A stretch of 64,000 bases of DNA from VRUE01 sp963819755. Its GTDB lineage: Bacteria > Actinomycetota > Thermoleophilia > Solirubrobacterales > 70-9. The number at the start of each line of letters is the position of its first letter. The first letter of the stretch is position 1. Below, in pieces: positions 1 through 8,884 of this stretch. Below the pieces are notes generated by a model, which ran no database searches, was not told the origin of the DNA, and saw only the letters and a list, made by a program, of their open reading frames with translations. The DNA lies in NCBI GenBank assembly GCA_963819755.1, contig CAWFXB010000001.1, positions 496,001 through 560,000 on the forward strand, read 5' to 3'. The position numbers and the translations under genes were made by a program.

Positions 1-157
1 GGGCGCCGTTACGCGGAGAGACGATCGCGACACTCGGTTCGCCGGGTAGAGATGGATGTTCGCTGCTTTCGCCATCGCTTCCGCCCGCCAGGGCGACCAC
101 CAAGGCAGCCGCGGCGGCGGCCGCGATGACGGCGAGGATGGCGATTGCGGCCCGCAT
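1..157 (-). CDS. N-terminus of a secreted or membrane-anchored protein (partial)
   Basis: Reading the minus strand from an ATG at 157 gives 52 open codons running off the window edge. The first 25 or so residues are a strongly hydrophobic Ala/Val/Leu stretch (MRAAIAILAVIAAA...) ending in AGGSDGESSE, typical of a signal peptide or single N-terminal anchor followed by a flexible exported region. There is no lipobox cysteine. It is divergent from the GH92 gene at 230 with 72 bp between them, so the two promoters must share this gap. The C-terminal part, and hence any function, lies outside the window. I do not recognise the family. Confidence 0.6.
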   Translation of the reverse strand, partial: MRAAIAILAVIAAAAAAALVVALAGGSDGESSEHPSLPGEPSVAIVSPRNGA

Positions 158-229
158 CGGGGTCGGAAGGTTACGTGCCGAACGGCCTATCGCGGCGGGC
201 GCAGCGGGGCCGGCCCCTAAGTTGTCGGG

Positions 230-2686
230 ATGCTTCGTGTCGCTGTCATCACGCTGGGGGCGCTGCTCGTGCTCGCCTTCGCCTCCGCGGCCGCGGAGGC
301 GGCCGGGCCGAGCGACCAGGTCAACGTCTTCGCCGGCACCGAGCCGGGCGACGGCGCCTTTGGCGGCGGGCACAACTTCCCTGGCGCCACCGTGCCCTTC
401 GGGATGGTGCAGTGGGGCCCCGACACCGTTCCCGCCGAACGCCATTCCGGCGGCTACGACTATCGCGATCGCCACCTTCGCGGCTTCAGCCTCACCCACC
501 TCAGCGGCGCCGGGTGCGCTCTCTACGGGGATTTTCCATTTCTGCCGACGACCGAGCCGATTCGCACCTCCCCGGCGGCAGCGGGCGGCGGCCTGACCGG
601 GCGCTTCCAGCCCGGCTTCTCCCATGCCCAGGAGCGCGCCAGCCCCGGCTTCTACTCCGTCCGTCTGAATCCAGTCGGCGGGGGCGCGATCGACACGGCG
701 TTGACCGCCACCACCCGCACCGGAATGGCCCAGTTCTCATTTCCCCGCTCGCCCCACGCGAGCGTCCTGATCGACGCCGGGGGCAGCGCCAGAGCCGATG
801 ACCTGGCCGAAGTGCGGATCGATCCCGCCCGGCGCGAAATCTCCGGTTCTGCCTCGAGCGGCTATTTCTGCGCCCAGCGACCTCGCTACCGGGTCTATTT
901 CGCCGCGGCCTTCAATCGCCCCTTCGGCGCCTATGGCACCTGGACGCGCCAGAAGCTGGCACCTGGGTCCACCGCCGCCGTCGACCAGAGAGAACCCTCA
1001 ACCGTCGCGGCCAATACGGCCCAGGCAGGCGCATACGCCAGTTTCGACACTCGTCACAACCGCACCGTCGCCGTCCGTGTCGGGGTCTCCTTCGTCAGCG
1101 TCGCCGGTGCGCGCGCCAACCTTGCCGCTGAGAACCGGAGCGCGTCGTTCGGCACCGTCCGGGCCCGCGCCGAGGCCGGCTGGAACCACGCTCTGTCCTC
1201 GATCGAGATCGGCGGTGGCGGGACGGGCGACGTCGAGACTTTCTACACGGCGCTCTACCACGCTCTTCTCGCGCCCCGCACCTTCAGTGACGCCGATGGC
1301 CGCTACATCGGCATGGACGGGGCAGTGCACCGCGCCGAGGGGCGCATCCAGTACGCGGATTTCTCCGGCTGGGACATCTACCGCACGCAGATCCCGTTGC
1401 TGGCAATGCTGATGCCGCGTCGCGCCAGCGACATCGTCGCCTCGATGCTGGCCGACGCCAGGGAGAGCGGCTGCCTGCCGCGCTGGTCCTACGCCAACGG
1501 GCAGAGCATGACGATGGTCGGCGACCCGGCCGACCCGATCATCGCCTCGGCGGCCGCGTTCGGCGCCCGGCGCTTCGATGCCGGCGCCGCGCTGGAAGCG
1601 ATGCTGAGGGGCGCCAACGAAGGCTGCCGCACCGCCGATGGCAGCTACGTCCAGCGGCAGGGCCTCGCTCAGTACAGAGCGCTGGGCTACGTTCCCTTCG
1701 ACCTCGATTCGATGCAGCGCAATGCGAACTCGTTGTTCGGAGACCCAGAAGCCGTCTGGGCCTCGGCGGCAACCACCCTCGAGTACGCGATCGACGACTT
1801 CTCGATCGCCCAGTTCGCCGCCCGTTCCCTCAACGACCGGGCCGCGTATCGCTCCTTCATGTTGCGTTCAGGAAACTGGCGCAATCTCCTCAACCCACTC
1901 AGCGCTCAGATCGAGCCCCGCTTCGAAGATGGGACCTTCGCCCCCCACTACGACAACCTCCATGGCGCCGGCTTTGCCGAGGGCGACTCCGCCCAGTACA
2001 CCTGGCTGGTGCCACAGAATCCCGCCGGCCTCTTCGCGGCGATCGGCGGACGGTCCACTGCCGTGACCAGGCTCGACCGCTTCCTGCGAACCCTCAACGG
2101 CGGTCCCGGCGCCACGCACGCCGATCATGCGCTGCTCGGCAACGAGCCCAACCTCAACGTCCCCTGGCTGTATGACTGGGCGGGGGCGCCCTACAAGACC
2201 CAGGCCGTCGTGCGGCGGGCGCTGCGGCTCTACAGCACCGCCCCCGATGGCTATCCGGGCAACGACGACCTAGGCACGCTCTCGTCCTGGTACGTGCTCG
2301 GCGCGCTCGGCCTCTACCCAGAGGTCCCCGGGACCGACGTGCTGGCGATCGGAAGCCCGCTCTTCGGACGGGCGACCGTGCGCCTGGCCGGCGGCCGCAA
2401 GCTGCGGATCCTCGCGTCCGCCGATCGGCGCTCGAGTCGCCACGGGCACGGAAGGCCCCACCTCATCCCCCTTGCTCTGTCCCGCGCCCCATACATTCGG
2501 TCGATGCGCTTCAACGGCCACTCTTACGCGCGGCCTTGGACCACGTTCTGCGCGCTGGCGCGCGGTGCGACGCTCGCCTATCGCCTCGGCACCCGGCCGG
2601 TCCGCACCTGGGGCGCCTCCGCCGCCGCGCTGCCGCCGTCCTTCGGGACCGGGCGGCCGATGCCACCGAACCGCTGCACTCCTTGA
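230..2686 (+). CDS. secreted GH92 family alpha-mannosidase
   Basis: Predicted exo-alpha-mannosidase of glycoside hydrolase family 92, releasing mannose from glycans outside the membrane. The 818-residue protein starts with a signal peptide (about residues 1-25, ending AAAEAAG). Family motifs follow in order: an N-terminal GHNFPGATVPFGMVQWGPDT block, a GFSLTHLSGAGC block, YADFSGWDIYRTQIPLL and GDPADPIIASAAAFGAR mid-protein, then LGNEPNLNVPWLYDWAG and GNDDLGTLSSWYVLGALG near the C-terminus, the regions that form the calcium and catalytic site in known GH92 enzymes. Length fits the family. There is no Shine-Dalgarno; a TAAGTT box at 219-224 sits 5 nt before the ATG, suggesting a leaderless transcript. 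The next gene starts inside its stop codon. Linkage specificity cannot be read from the sequence. Confidence 0.9.
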   Translation: MLRVAVITLGALLVLAFASAAAEAAGPSDQVNVFAGTEPGDGAFGGGHNFPGATVPFGMVQWGPDTVPAERHSGGYDYRDRHLRGFSLTHLSGAGCALYGDFPFLPTTEPIRTSPAAAGGGLTGRFQPGFSHAQERASPGFYSVRLNPVGGGAIDTALTATTRTGMAQFSFPRSPHASVLIDAGGSARADDLAEVRIDPARREISGSASSGYFCAQRPRYRVYFAAAFNRPFGAYGTWTRQKLAPGSTAAVDQREPSTVAANTAQAGAYASFDTRHNRTVAVRVGVSFVSVAGARANLAAENRSASFGTVRARAEAGWNHALSSIEIGGGGTGDVETFYTALYHALLAPRTFSDADGRYIGMDGAVHRAEGRIQYADFSGWDIYRTQIPLLAMLMPRRASDIVASMLADARESGCLPRWSYANGQSMTMVGDPADPIIASAAAFGARRFDAGAALEAMLRGANEGCRTADGSYVQRQGLAQYRALGYVPFDLDSMQRNANSLFGDPEAVWASAATTLEYAIDDFSIAQFAARSLNDRAAYRSFMLRSGNWRNLLNPLSAQIEPRFEDGTFAPHYDNLHGAGFAEGDSAQYTWLVPQNPAGLFAAIGGRSTAVTRLDRFLRTLNGGPGATHADHALLGNEPNLNVPWLYDWAGAPYKTQAVVRRALRLYSTAPDGYPGNDDLGTLSSWYVLGALGLYPEVPGTDVLAIGSPLFGRATVRLAGGRKLRILASADRRSSRHGHGRPHLIPLALSRAPYIRSMRFNGHSYARPWTTFCALARGATLAYRLGTRPVRTWGASAAALPPSFGTGRPMPPNRCTP

Positions 2687-4167
2687 CGAGCGACCGAGCC
2701 CACTCGACCGTCCTCTGGGCGCTTGCCGGCCTGACCGGACTGGGCATCGCTGTCCGCTTCGCCAGCCTCGGCGTCCAGAGCTACCACCACGACGAGGTGA
2801 TCACCGCCGCGCGCGTCATCCCCGGCGAATTCGAGCACATGCTGCGCCAGGTCAAGGGGAGCGAGTCCAACCCGCCCCTGTACTACGTGCTCGCCTGGGC
2901 CTGGGCGAAGGTGTTCGGCACGGGGGAGATCGGGCTGCGTTCGTTATCGGCGCTCTTCGGCGCGGCCACCGTCCCGGTCGCCTATCTGATCGGGCGTGAG
3001 CTGGTGAGCAACCGAGCGGGGCTGATCGCGGCAGCGGTCGTCGCCGTCAACCCGATGCTGATCTGGTACTCGCAGGAGGCCCGTTCCTATGCGGTGCTGG
3101 TCTTCTTCGGGGCGCTGGCGCTGCTGTTCTTCGTCCGCGCCCTGCACAGCTGGTTGGGACGGGACCTGGCGCTCTGGGCGCTGGCGTCGGCACTCGCACT
3201 GTGCAGCCACTACTTCGCCGTCTTCGCGGTGGCGATCGAGGCCGTTTGGCTGCTGGTTGCGATGAGACCCATGTGGCGGTTGGTCCTGCCTGCCGTGGGC
3301 GCCGTCGTCGCGGTCGGCTTGGCCCTATTGCCGTTGATCTCGGCCCAGGTCAACCCGACTCACATCGGCTGGATCGACCACAGCGCGCTGTCCTTGCGCC
3401 TTTTCGAGACCGGCGTCAGCTTCCTCGCGGGGGAGACCGGCCATGTGATCGCCGAGCCCCCTCGCGAGCGCTACGCGCTGATCCCGGTGGTGCTGATCGG
3501 CGTGGCGCTGCTGCTCGTCGCCCTGCGGGGCTCGCCTCGGGAGAAGCGCGGCGCGCTGCTGGGCCTGGTCGTGGGGTTGGGCGTCGTGCTGCTCGCATCT
3601 GCCGTGGCGCTCGCCGGCAAGGACTACATAGTCGAGCGCAACCTGTTGCCGGCCCTGGTGCCCCTCGCGATCGTCGTGGCGGTGGGGTTTGCCGCCAGCG
3701 GGGCTCGCCGCCTGGGCCTGGCCTGCGCCGTCGTTCTCTGTGCCTACTGGCTTGCCTACGACGTCTACGTCACTCACACCCCCAATCTGCAGCGCCCGGA
3801 CTTCCGCGACCTCGCCGAGCAGCTGGGGCCGCCACGGCGACCGCGCGCGATCGTCACCTGGAAACTCGCCGCCGACCCGATCCGGTTCTATCTCGACGGC
3901 CCCTCGCGCCGCGCCTACCGCGGCGTGCTCCCGGTTCGTGAGATCGACGTGGCCAGCAAGCCGGTCGTTGCCGGAAAGCCGCCAAGGCTGCCGCAGGGCT
4001 TCCGTCCGGTCGAACGTCGTAGGCTGGAGCGCCTTACGCTCATCCGCTACGTGTCCCCTCGAATCCGACAAGTTCCCTTCCATGTGCTGCGCGACGCGCG
4101 GACCGGTTTCGGCCGCAATGCCGTCGTCGCCGACGGGCCTCACGGCGCCCCGTGGAGCGGTCGATGA
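2683..4167 (+). CDS. GT-C fold (GT39/ArnT-like) membrane glycosyltransferase
   Basis: Integral membrane protein of about 494 residues with roughly 10-12 hydrophobic segments, of the polyprenyl-phosphate-sugar-dependent GT-C superfamily (PMT_2/ArnT-like). The diagnostic acidic pair is in the first extracytoplasmic loop (YHHDEVITAARVIPGEF), followed by SNPPLYYVLAWAWAKVFG and a RSYAVLVFFGALALLFF membrane segment. The reading frame is open upstream to 2536, but I chose the TTG at 2683 because it overlaps the GH92 stop in a TTGA arrangement and begins just before the first membrane helix. Likely role: transferring a lipid-linked sugar to a surface acceptor. Acceptor and sugar are unknown. It is coupled to the mannosidase upstream and to GtrA downstream, a coherent surface-glycan unit. 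Confidence 0.82.
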   Translation: MTSDRAHSTVLWALAGLTGLGIAVRFASLGVQSYHHDEVITAARVIPGEFEHMLRQVKGSESNPPLYYVLAWAWAKVFGTGEIGLRSLSALFGAATVPVAYLIGRELVSNRAGLIAAAVVAVNPMLIWYSQEARSYAVLVFFGALALLFFVRALHSWLGRDLALWALASALALCSHYFAVFAVAIEAVWLLVAMRPMWRLVLPAVGAVVAVGLALLPLISAQVNPTHIGWIDHSALSLRLFETGVSFLAGETGHVIAEPPRERYALIPVVLIGVALLLVALRGSPREKRGALLGLVVGLGVVLLASAVALAGKDYIVERNLLPALVPLAIVVAVGFAASGARRLGLACAVVLCAYWLAYDVYVTHTPNLQRPDFRDLAEQLGPPRRPRAIVTWKLAADPIRFYLDGPSRRAYRGVLPVREIDVASKPVVAGKPPRLPQGFRPVERRRLERLTLIRYVSPRIRQVPFHVLRDARTGFGRNAVVADGPHGAPWSGR

Positions 4168-4592
4168 GCGGCACCTACGAATTCGCCTACCGCATTCGCG
4201 CCGCCGCCCGCCGCCCGGCGAGTTGGCTGCAGTTGCTCAAATTCGGCGTCGTCGGCGGCTCCGGCTACCTGATCAACCTGGCGGTCTTCGCCGTGCTCGC
4301 CGGCGGCCTCGGCCTGCACCATCTGCTTGCCGCAATCGGGGCCTTCTGCGTTGCCCTCGCCAACAACTTCCTCTGGAACCGGCACTGGACCTTCGATGCG
4401 GGCCATGGCCACCCAGGCTTTCAAGCGGCGCGTTTCCTCGCCGTCAGTGTCGCCGCACTGCTGATCAACCTCGTGGTGCTCGAAGCACTCGTCTCGGGTG
4501 CGTCGATGGGCGACCTCACCGCCCAGGCGATCGCGGTCGCCGTAGCGATGCCCTTCAATTTTCTGGGCAACAAGCTATGGACGTTTGCCTGA
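4164..4592 (+). CDS. GtrA family membrane protein
   Basis: Small protein (142 residues) with four hydrophobic helices and the GtrA signature: LLKFGVVGGSGYLINLAVFAVL at the start, ALANNFLWNRHWTF in the middle and MPFNFLGNKLWTF at the end. GtrA-like proteins are thought to move polyprenyl-phosphate-linked sugars across the membrane, supplying GT-C enzymes such as the one just upstream. The ATG at 4164 overlaps the preceding stop as ATGA, which fixes the start; the upstream in-frame GTG at 4152 lies inside the previous gene. It is the last gene of the mannosidase/glycosyltransferase unit and converges on a minus-strand gene 26 bp away. Confidence 0.88.
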   Translation: MSGTYEFAYRIRAAARRPASWLQLLKFGVVGGSGYLINLAVFAVLAGGLGLHHLLAAIGAFCVALANNFLWNRHWTFDAGHGHPGFQAARFLAVSVAALLINLVVLEALVSGASMGDLTAQAIAVAVAMPFNFLGNKLWTFA

Positions 4593-4618
4593 CGCGTCAG
4601 GGAGCGGTCTGGCCCCGG

Positions 4619-4978
4619 CTACCACTTGCCTTCTAGCCAGTGCAGCAGCTCTGGTTCAAGCTTTTCCAGGTCGGGGGTGGGGGAGGCGAGCTCCGTGTCG
4701 GCGAGCTGGATCGCTGCGCCGAGCCCGAATGTCGCTCGATCGGGGTCTCCGCTGAGCCAGGCCTCGATCCGGCCCAGGCGGGGGTGATCCGTTCGGAGCT
4801 CGCGCAGGGCAGACCGGGCGGCGGCGGGATCGGTCTCGGCCAGATCGATCAATGCCTCCAGCCCGGCTCTGACCCGGTCTTCGGGCGGCGCCTCCTCGGT
4901 GGCGACGATTACCCGCTTAACAGTCTCTTCGTCGAATCGCCCTTTTTCCAGCAGGGCGGTTCTCGTACCCTCTCTCAT
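4619..4978 (-). CDS. small acidic helical protein, unknown function
   Basis: A 119-residue acidic, mainly alpha-helical protein (LLEKGRFDEETVKRVIVATE... ending LLHWLEGKW) without membrane segments, cysteines or a family I recognise. The start at 4978 is fixed by one of the clearest ribosome-binding sites in the window: AGGAGG on the minus strand, 7 nt before the ATG; the frame is open further upstream to 5122, but that part shows no coding character. It converges on gtrA and is divergent from the LeuRS-like gene, so the AT-richer 4979-5239 gap must hold promoters in both directions. Confidence 0.65.
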   Translation of the reverse strand: MREGTRTALLEKGRFDEETVKRVIVATEEAPPEDRVRAGLEALIDLAETDPAAARSALRELRTDHPRLGRIEAWLSGDPDRATFGLGAAIQLADTELASPTPDLEKLEPELLHWLEGKW

Positions 4979-5126
4979 GTTGGGACCTCCTCTTAAGGTC
5001 TCGGCCAGGCCCCGGGGTGTCGCAAGCACCGCCGGGGTCGCCTGTTTCTCTTCCCAATTCAAGCTAGGCCCGCGCCCGGACGGCGAAGCGCCTAAATACC
5101 CCCTAAAAGCAACTTTTTCCACTTAT

Positions 5127-5155
5127 TTGACACTTCCGTCACGCTTTCGTATGTC
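5127..5155 (+). promoter_or_regulatory. sigma70-like promoter for the LeuRS-like gene
   Basis: TTGACA (5127-5132) and TATGTC (5150-5155) are separated by exactly 17 nt in an AT-rich patch that stands out from the surrounding GC-rich DNA. A transcript would begin near 5162, leaving a leader of about 78 nt before the ATG at 5240. That is too short for a T-box, and I see no tRNA-binding T-box sequence. The -35 matches consensus fully; the -10 matches at TA. Confidence 0.5.
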
Positions 5156-5239
5156 ACTCGAATACTTCAAGGTACTTGATCATTTCTTTTCCAGCATAGG
5201 TCCCCTCGGGCCCGGGGTCAACGTCCGTGGCAAACTGCG

Positions 5240-7447
5240 ATGACGATGAGCCGCGAGAAGCCGATCTACGACGCTGGCGAGACCGAGTCCAACCGGCAGG
5301 CCGAGTGGACTGAGCGGGGCGCCTTCGCGACCCCCGTTCCGGCCGCCGGGCAGGACGCCGTCTACATCAAGCCGTCGAGCCCGTTCACCTCGGGCAACCT
5401 GCACATGGGCCACGTCCGGGACTACTCGATCGGGGACGCCTACGCACGCTTCCGGCGCGCCCGTGGCGACGCGGTGCTCTTCGGCTTCGGCTTCGATGCC
5501 TTCGGGCTGCCGGCCGAGATGGCGGCGATCGAGCGTGGTACCCGGCCCGCGGAGTGGGTCGAGCGCTGCGGCGAGCGGATGCTGGGACAGATGAAGCGGC
5601 TTGGCTTCTCCTTCGACTACGACCGCGCCTTCTACAGCTCCGACGAGGCCCAGTACCGCTGGTCCCAGTGGCTCTTCCTGACCCTCTTCGAGGCGGGGCT
5701 GGTCTACCGCGACAACGCCACCGTCGACTGGTGCGACACCTGTCAGACGACGCTCGCCGCGCTGCAGGTCGAGGACGGGCGCTGCTGGCGCTGCCACAAC
5801 CCGGTGCGGCTGATTCGCCGCCCCACCTGGTTTCTGCGCCTGTCTCCTTATCTGGAGGAGAACGATCGCAACCTCGGGCGGCTCGCCGGCTGGGACGAGC
5901 TCTCGTTGAAAACTCAGCGCTACATCCTTGGCCGCAGCGACGGGGTCGAGTTGGACCTCGGTGGCCCGGACGGTGATGGCCTGGAGGTCTTCACCCCACA
6001 TGAGGACGCCGTGGACGAGGCACGTTTCGTGCTGCTCTCGCCGCGCCATCCAGCGCTCGATCGCTGGGTCACCGATCCCGCGGTCGCCGAGAAATTGGAC
6101 GAGCTGCGCTCGGGCGGTTGGGAGCGCAGCGCCCGCGACGCCTCCGCCGTTCCCGTGATCGACACCGGCGCGTCGGTCGGGGCCGCCGGTGGCAGCTTGC
6201 CGCTCTTCGTCTCCCCGATCGTCGACGCCCGCTACGGCCCCACCGCGGCGCTCGGCATCCCCAGCGTCGACGAGGCCGACGAGGCGATCGCGGCGCGGAT
6301 GCCCCGAACGGCCGGAGAGCCGCTCGGCGGCGGTTCGGCCGCCGGCCTGGAGTTGCGGGAGGCGACCCGCTACCGCGCTTATGACTTCTCTATCTCACGC
6401 CAGCGCTACTGGGGCACGCCAATTCCGGTGCTGCACTGTGAGCAGTGCGGGGTGGTCCCGGTTCCGATCGAGGACCTGCCGGTGGTGCTGCCGCGCGACG
6501 TCGAGCCAACCGGCGAGGGCAACCCTCTGGCCGAGCGGCCTGACTTCCTGGAGACCGCCTGTCCGACCTGCGGCGGAGCGGCGCGGCGTGAGACCGACAC
6601 GCTCGACTGCCATTTCGACGCCCTCTGGCTGTGGGTGCCAGCGGCGGTGCCGCCGCAGGATCGCGACGAGAAGATGTTCACCCACCCGGACCTGCGGCAC
6701 TGGCTTCCCTCCGAGCGACTCGTCGCAGGCAACGACAGCGGCGGTTTCGTCTTCGACCAGCGGGTTGTGACCAAGGCGCTGCGCGACATCGGCCCCTTCT
6801 CCTTCCTGGAGGACGGCGAGCCCTTCGCCGGCTGTCTCTTCCACGAGATGGTGATCGCAGACGGGCGCAAGATGAGCAAGCACCTCGGCAACGTCGTCGA
6901 CCCCGACGAGCTGGTTGCCGAGCACGGCGCCGACACCGTGCGGCTGGCCGTCCTCTACGCCGCCGGCCCGGCCAAGGCGCTCAACTGGACCGATGGCGCG
7001 CTTCGCTTCGCCTCGCGCTTCCTGCGCGGCCTCTGGGACTACACGCACGAGAGCATCGCCGCGGCGGCCGAGGCAGCCGAGGATGCCGAGGCGTCAGCCG
7101 ACACCGCCTTCATCCGCGAGCGGCTGGGGAAATGGTGCGACAACGGGGTCGAGCGGATCACCGCCGACCTCGAGGAGCTGCAGATGCACAAGGCGGTGCG
7201 CAACGTGACGCGGTTGCTGGAGCGGATCAAGGACTACGAGAAGCGGATCGTCAAGCGTCGCGGTCAGCTTTGCCACGAGGACTACGCGGCCTTGCTCGAG
7301 GCGCTGGCCCTGCTGGCAAGGACTCTCTCGCCATTCGCGCCGCACATTGCCGAGGAGCTGCTGCTTGCTCTCGGCCAGGACGCGTCTGTAGGATTTCCGG
7401 CAGGAGGAGAAGATGTTTCCCCGTTGTTAATGGCCAGGAATAATTGA
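5240..7447 (+). CDS. diverged leucyl-tRNA-synthetase-like class I ligase with degenerate editing domain
   Basis: A 735-residue class I aminoacyl-tRNA-synthetase-type protein related to LeuRS. HMGH (residues 55-58), DAFGLPAE, the zinc knuckle CDTCQTTLAALQVEDGRCWRC, SRQRYWGTPIPV, CEQCG...CPTCGG and KMSKH (about 544-548) are kept, so adenylate chemistry is plausible. Several LeuRS hallmarks are not. The editing threonine-rich TTRPDT block reads TPHEDAVDE (about 251-259). The GTGAVMAVPAHDERD block reads GPTAALGIPSVDEAD. The leucine-pocket segment normally ending SSWY reads DALWLW, and GGIEHA reads AGNDSGG. The C-terminal tRNA-binding domain is absent; the protein stops soon after the anticodon-binding helices, about 100 residues short. 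It could be an unusual LeuRS, a ligase for another amino acid, or an amino-acid activator in biosynthesis. A threonine-synthase-like gene follows. Confidence 0.8.
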   Translation: MTMSREKPIYDAGETESNRQAEWTERGAFATPVPAAGQDAVYIKPSSPFTSGNLHMGHVRDYSIGDAYARFRRARGDAVLFGFGFDAFGLPAEMAAIERGTRPAEWVERCGERMLGQMKRLGFSFDYDRAFYSSDEAQYRWSQWLFLTLFEAGLVYRDNATVDWCDTCQTTLAALQVEDGRCWRCHNPVRLIRRPTWFLRLSPYLEENDRNLGRLAGWDELSLKTQRYILGRSDGVELDLGGPDGDGLEVFTPHEDAVDEARFVLLSPRHPALDRWVTDPAVAEKLDELRSGGWERSARDASAVPVIDTGASVGAAGGSLPLFVSPIVDARYGPTAALGIPSVDEADEAIAARMPRTAGEPLGGGSAAGLELREATRYRAYDFSISRQRYWGTPIPVLHCEQCGVVPVPIEDLPVVLPRDVEPTGEGNPLAERPDFLETACPTCGGAARRETDTLDCHFDALWLWVPAAVPPQDRDEKMFTHPDLRHWLPSERLVAGNDSGGFVFDQRVVTKALRDIGPFSFLEDGEPFAGCLFHEMVIADGRKMSKHLGNVVDPDELVAEHGADTVRLAVLYAAGPAKALNWTDGALRFASRFLRGLWDYTHESIAAAAEAAEDAEASADTAFIRERLGKWCDNGVERITADLEELQMHKAVRNVTRLLERIKDYEKRIVKRRGQLCHEDYAALLEALALLARTLSPFAPHIAEELLLALGQDASVGFPAGGEDVSPLLMARNN

Positions 7448-7472
7448 TCGACATGCCCGTATCTGCTATACA
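7444..7472 (+). promoter_or_regulatory. sigma70-like promoter for the threonine-synthase-like gene
   Basis: TTGATC (7444-7449), a 17-nt spacer and TATACA (7467-7472) overlap the stop codon of the LeuRS-like gene. Transcription would start near 7479, giving a leader of about 90 nt before the ATG at 7568. The downstream gene can therefore be expressed on its own as well as by read-through. Confidence 0.5.
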
Positions 7473-7567
7473 AAACCGCTCATGATCAGGCGCCAGCATG
7501 GAAAGCGCAGGCGGAGATTTGCGAAGGCGGGCGGCCTGCCGTCGCTAGCCGGGGGCGTTGAGGGGCG

Positions 7568-8860
7568 ATGAGCCTCTCGGCCGGCCAGCGCACCCGCTCC
7601 TGCGCGACGGAGCTGGTCTGCCACGACTGTGAGCTTCGGCTCCCTCTTTTCGATACCACCTTCAGGTGTCTCGGCTGCGGCCAGACTCTCGATGTCGACT
7701 ACGACTACGAGCTTGCCACCTCCCGCGTGGCCGAGCTGCCGATCGGTGAGCGCGAGCTCAACATCTGGCGCTTCGAGGAGCTGTTGCCGATCGTCGACGC
7801 CAGCGCAAAGCACCGGGTCGGGCGCTACAGCGGACGCACGCCGCTGATCCACGCCGACCGCCTCGGCGCGGAGTTGGGCCTGCGCAAGCTCTACCTCAAG
7901 GACGACAGCACCCAGCGCCCCAGCCTCTCCTACAAGGATCGCGTCGTCTCGATGGCGGTCGCCCGCCTGCTCGAGCTGGGCAAGGAGGAGATCGGCTGCG
8001 TCTCGACCGGCAACGTCGGCACCGCGGTTGCCTCGCTGGCGGCCAAGGCGGGTGTCGCCGCCTACGTCTTCTACCCGAGCAACATGGAGCGCGGCAAGGC
8101 ACGCGCCTGCCGGGCTCTGGGTGCGGCCGTGATCCAGCTCGACGGCAACTACGACGAAGCCAACCGCGCCTGCCGCGAGCTGGCCCTGGCGACCGACATC
8201 CAGTTCGCCAACATCACCCTGCGCCCGTTCTACGCCGAGGGGGCGAAGACGATGGCCTTCGAGGTCGTCGAGCAGCTCGACTGGGTCTCACCCGATCACT
8301 TCGTGATCCCGGCTGCCGGCGGCACCCTCTCCTCGCGCGTCCATAAGGGACTTGGAGAGATGGAGACGGTGGGCATGGCGGAGACGGCGGCAACCAAGAT
8401 CCACATCGCCCAAGCGGAGGGCTGCGGGCCGATCGCCACCGCGATCCTCGACGGCAGCGGAGAGATCGAGCCGCAGCGGCCGAACACCGCTGCGCACTCG
8501 CTGGCGATCGGCGCCCCCGGGGACGGCCCGCTCGTGGTCGACGCGGTGGCCTCGCGTGGCGGCTCGGCGGCGACCGCAAGCGACCCCGAGATCTTCGAGG
8601 CACTGGACCTGCTCGGCGCCACCGAGGGAATCCTCACCGAGCCCGCCGGCGGCACCACGATCGCGGCGACGATCAAGCTCGCGAACGAGGGCAAACTCGG
8701 TCCCGACGACACCGTCGTCGCCGTGATCAGCGGCAACGGCTACAAGACCCTCGACGAGCACCCGGACAAGCCCTGGCCCTCGATGGTCGCCCCCGAGGTA
8801 GAGGCGATGGAGGAAACCCTCGCCCAGTTCCGCCAGACCGGCGCCTCGCTGCCCGGCTGA
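7568..8860 (+). CDS. threonine synthase-like PLP enzyme
   Basis: Fold-type II PLP enzyme of 430 residues resembling threonine synthase, which converts O-phosphohomoserine to threonine. A rubredoxin-like zinc ribbon begins the protein (CHDC and CLGC at about residues 18-37), followed by GRYSGRTPLIHADRLG. The PLP-binding lysine lies in SYKDR (Lys about 123), STGNVGTAVASLAAK binds the phosphate, and ISGNGYKT is near the end. The usual GSFKDR sequence is here LSYKDR. No homoserine dehydrogenase or kinase gene is adjacent, so this may be a paralogue acting on another beta/gamma-substituted amino acid rather than the housekeeping ThrC. It follows the LeuRS-like gene with its own promoter. Confidence 0.78.
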   Translation: MSLSAGQRTRSCATELVCHDCELRLPLFDTTFRCLGCGQTLDVDYDYELATSRVAELPIGERELNIWRFEELLPIVDASAKHRVGRYSGRTPLIHADRLGAELGLRKLYLKDDSTQRPSLSYKDRVVSMAVARLLELGKEEIGCVSTGNVGTAVASLAAKAGVAAYVFYPSNMERGKARACRALGAAVIQLDGNYDEANRACRELALATDIQFANITLRPFYAEGAKTMAFEVVEQLDWVSPDHFVIPAAGGTLSSRVHKGLGEMETVGMAETAATKIHIAQAEGCGPIATAILDGSGEIEPQRPNTAAHSLAIGAPGDGPLVVDAVASRGGSAATASDPEIFEALDLLGATEGILTEPAGGTTIAATIKLANEGKLGPDDTVVAVISGNGYKTLDEHPDKPWPSMVAPEVEAMEETLAQFRQTGASLPG

Positions 8861-8884
8861 CAGCGGGCGCCTTTACTCGGCGGC

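Noticed and set aside
5162..5239. T-box riboswitch upstream of the LeuRS-like gene
   Set aside because: The leader from the predicted start is only about 78 nt, and no T-box sequence or specifier-loop arrangement is visible.
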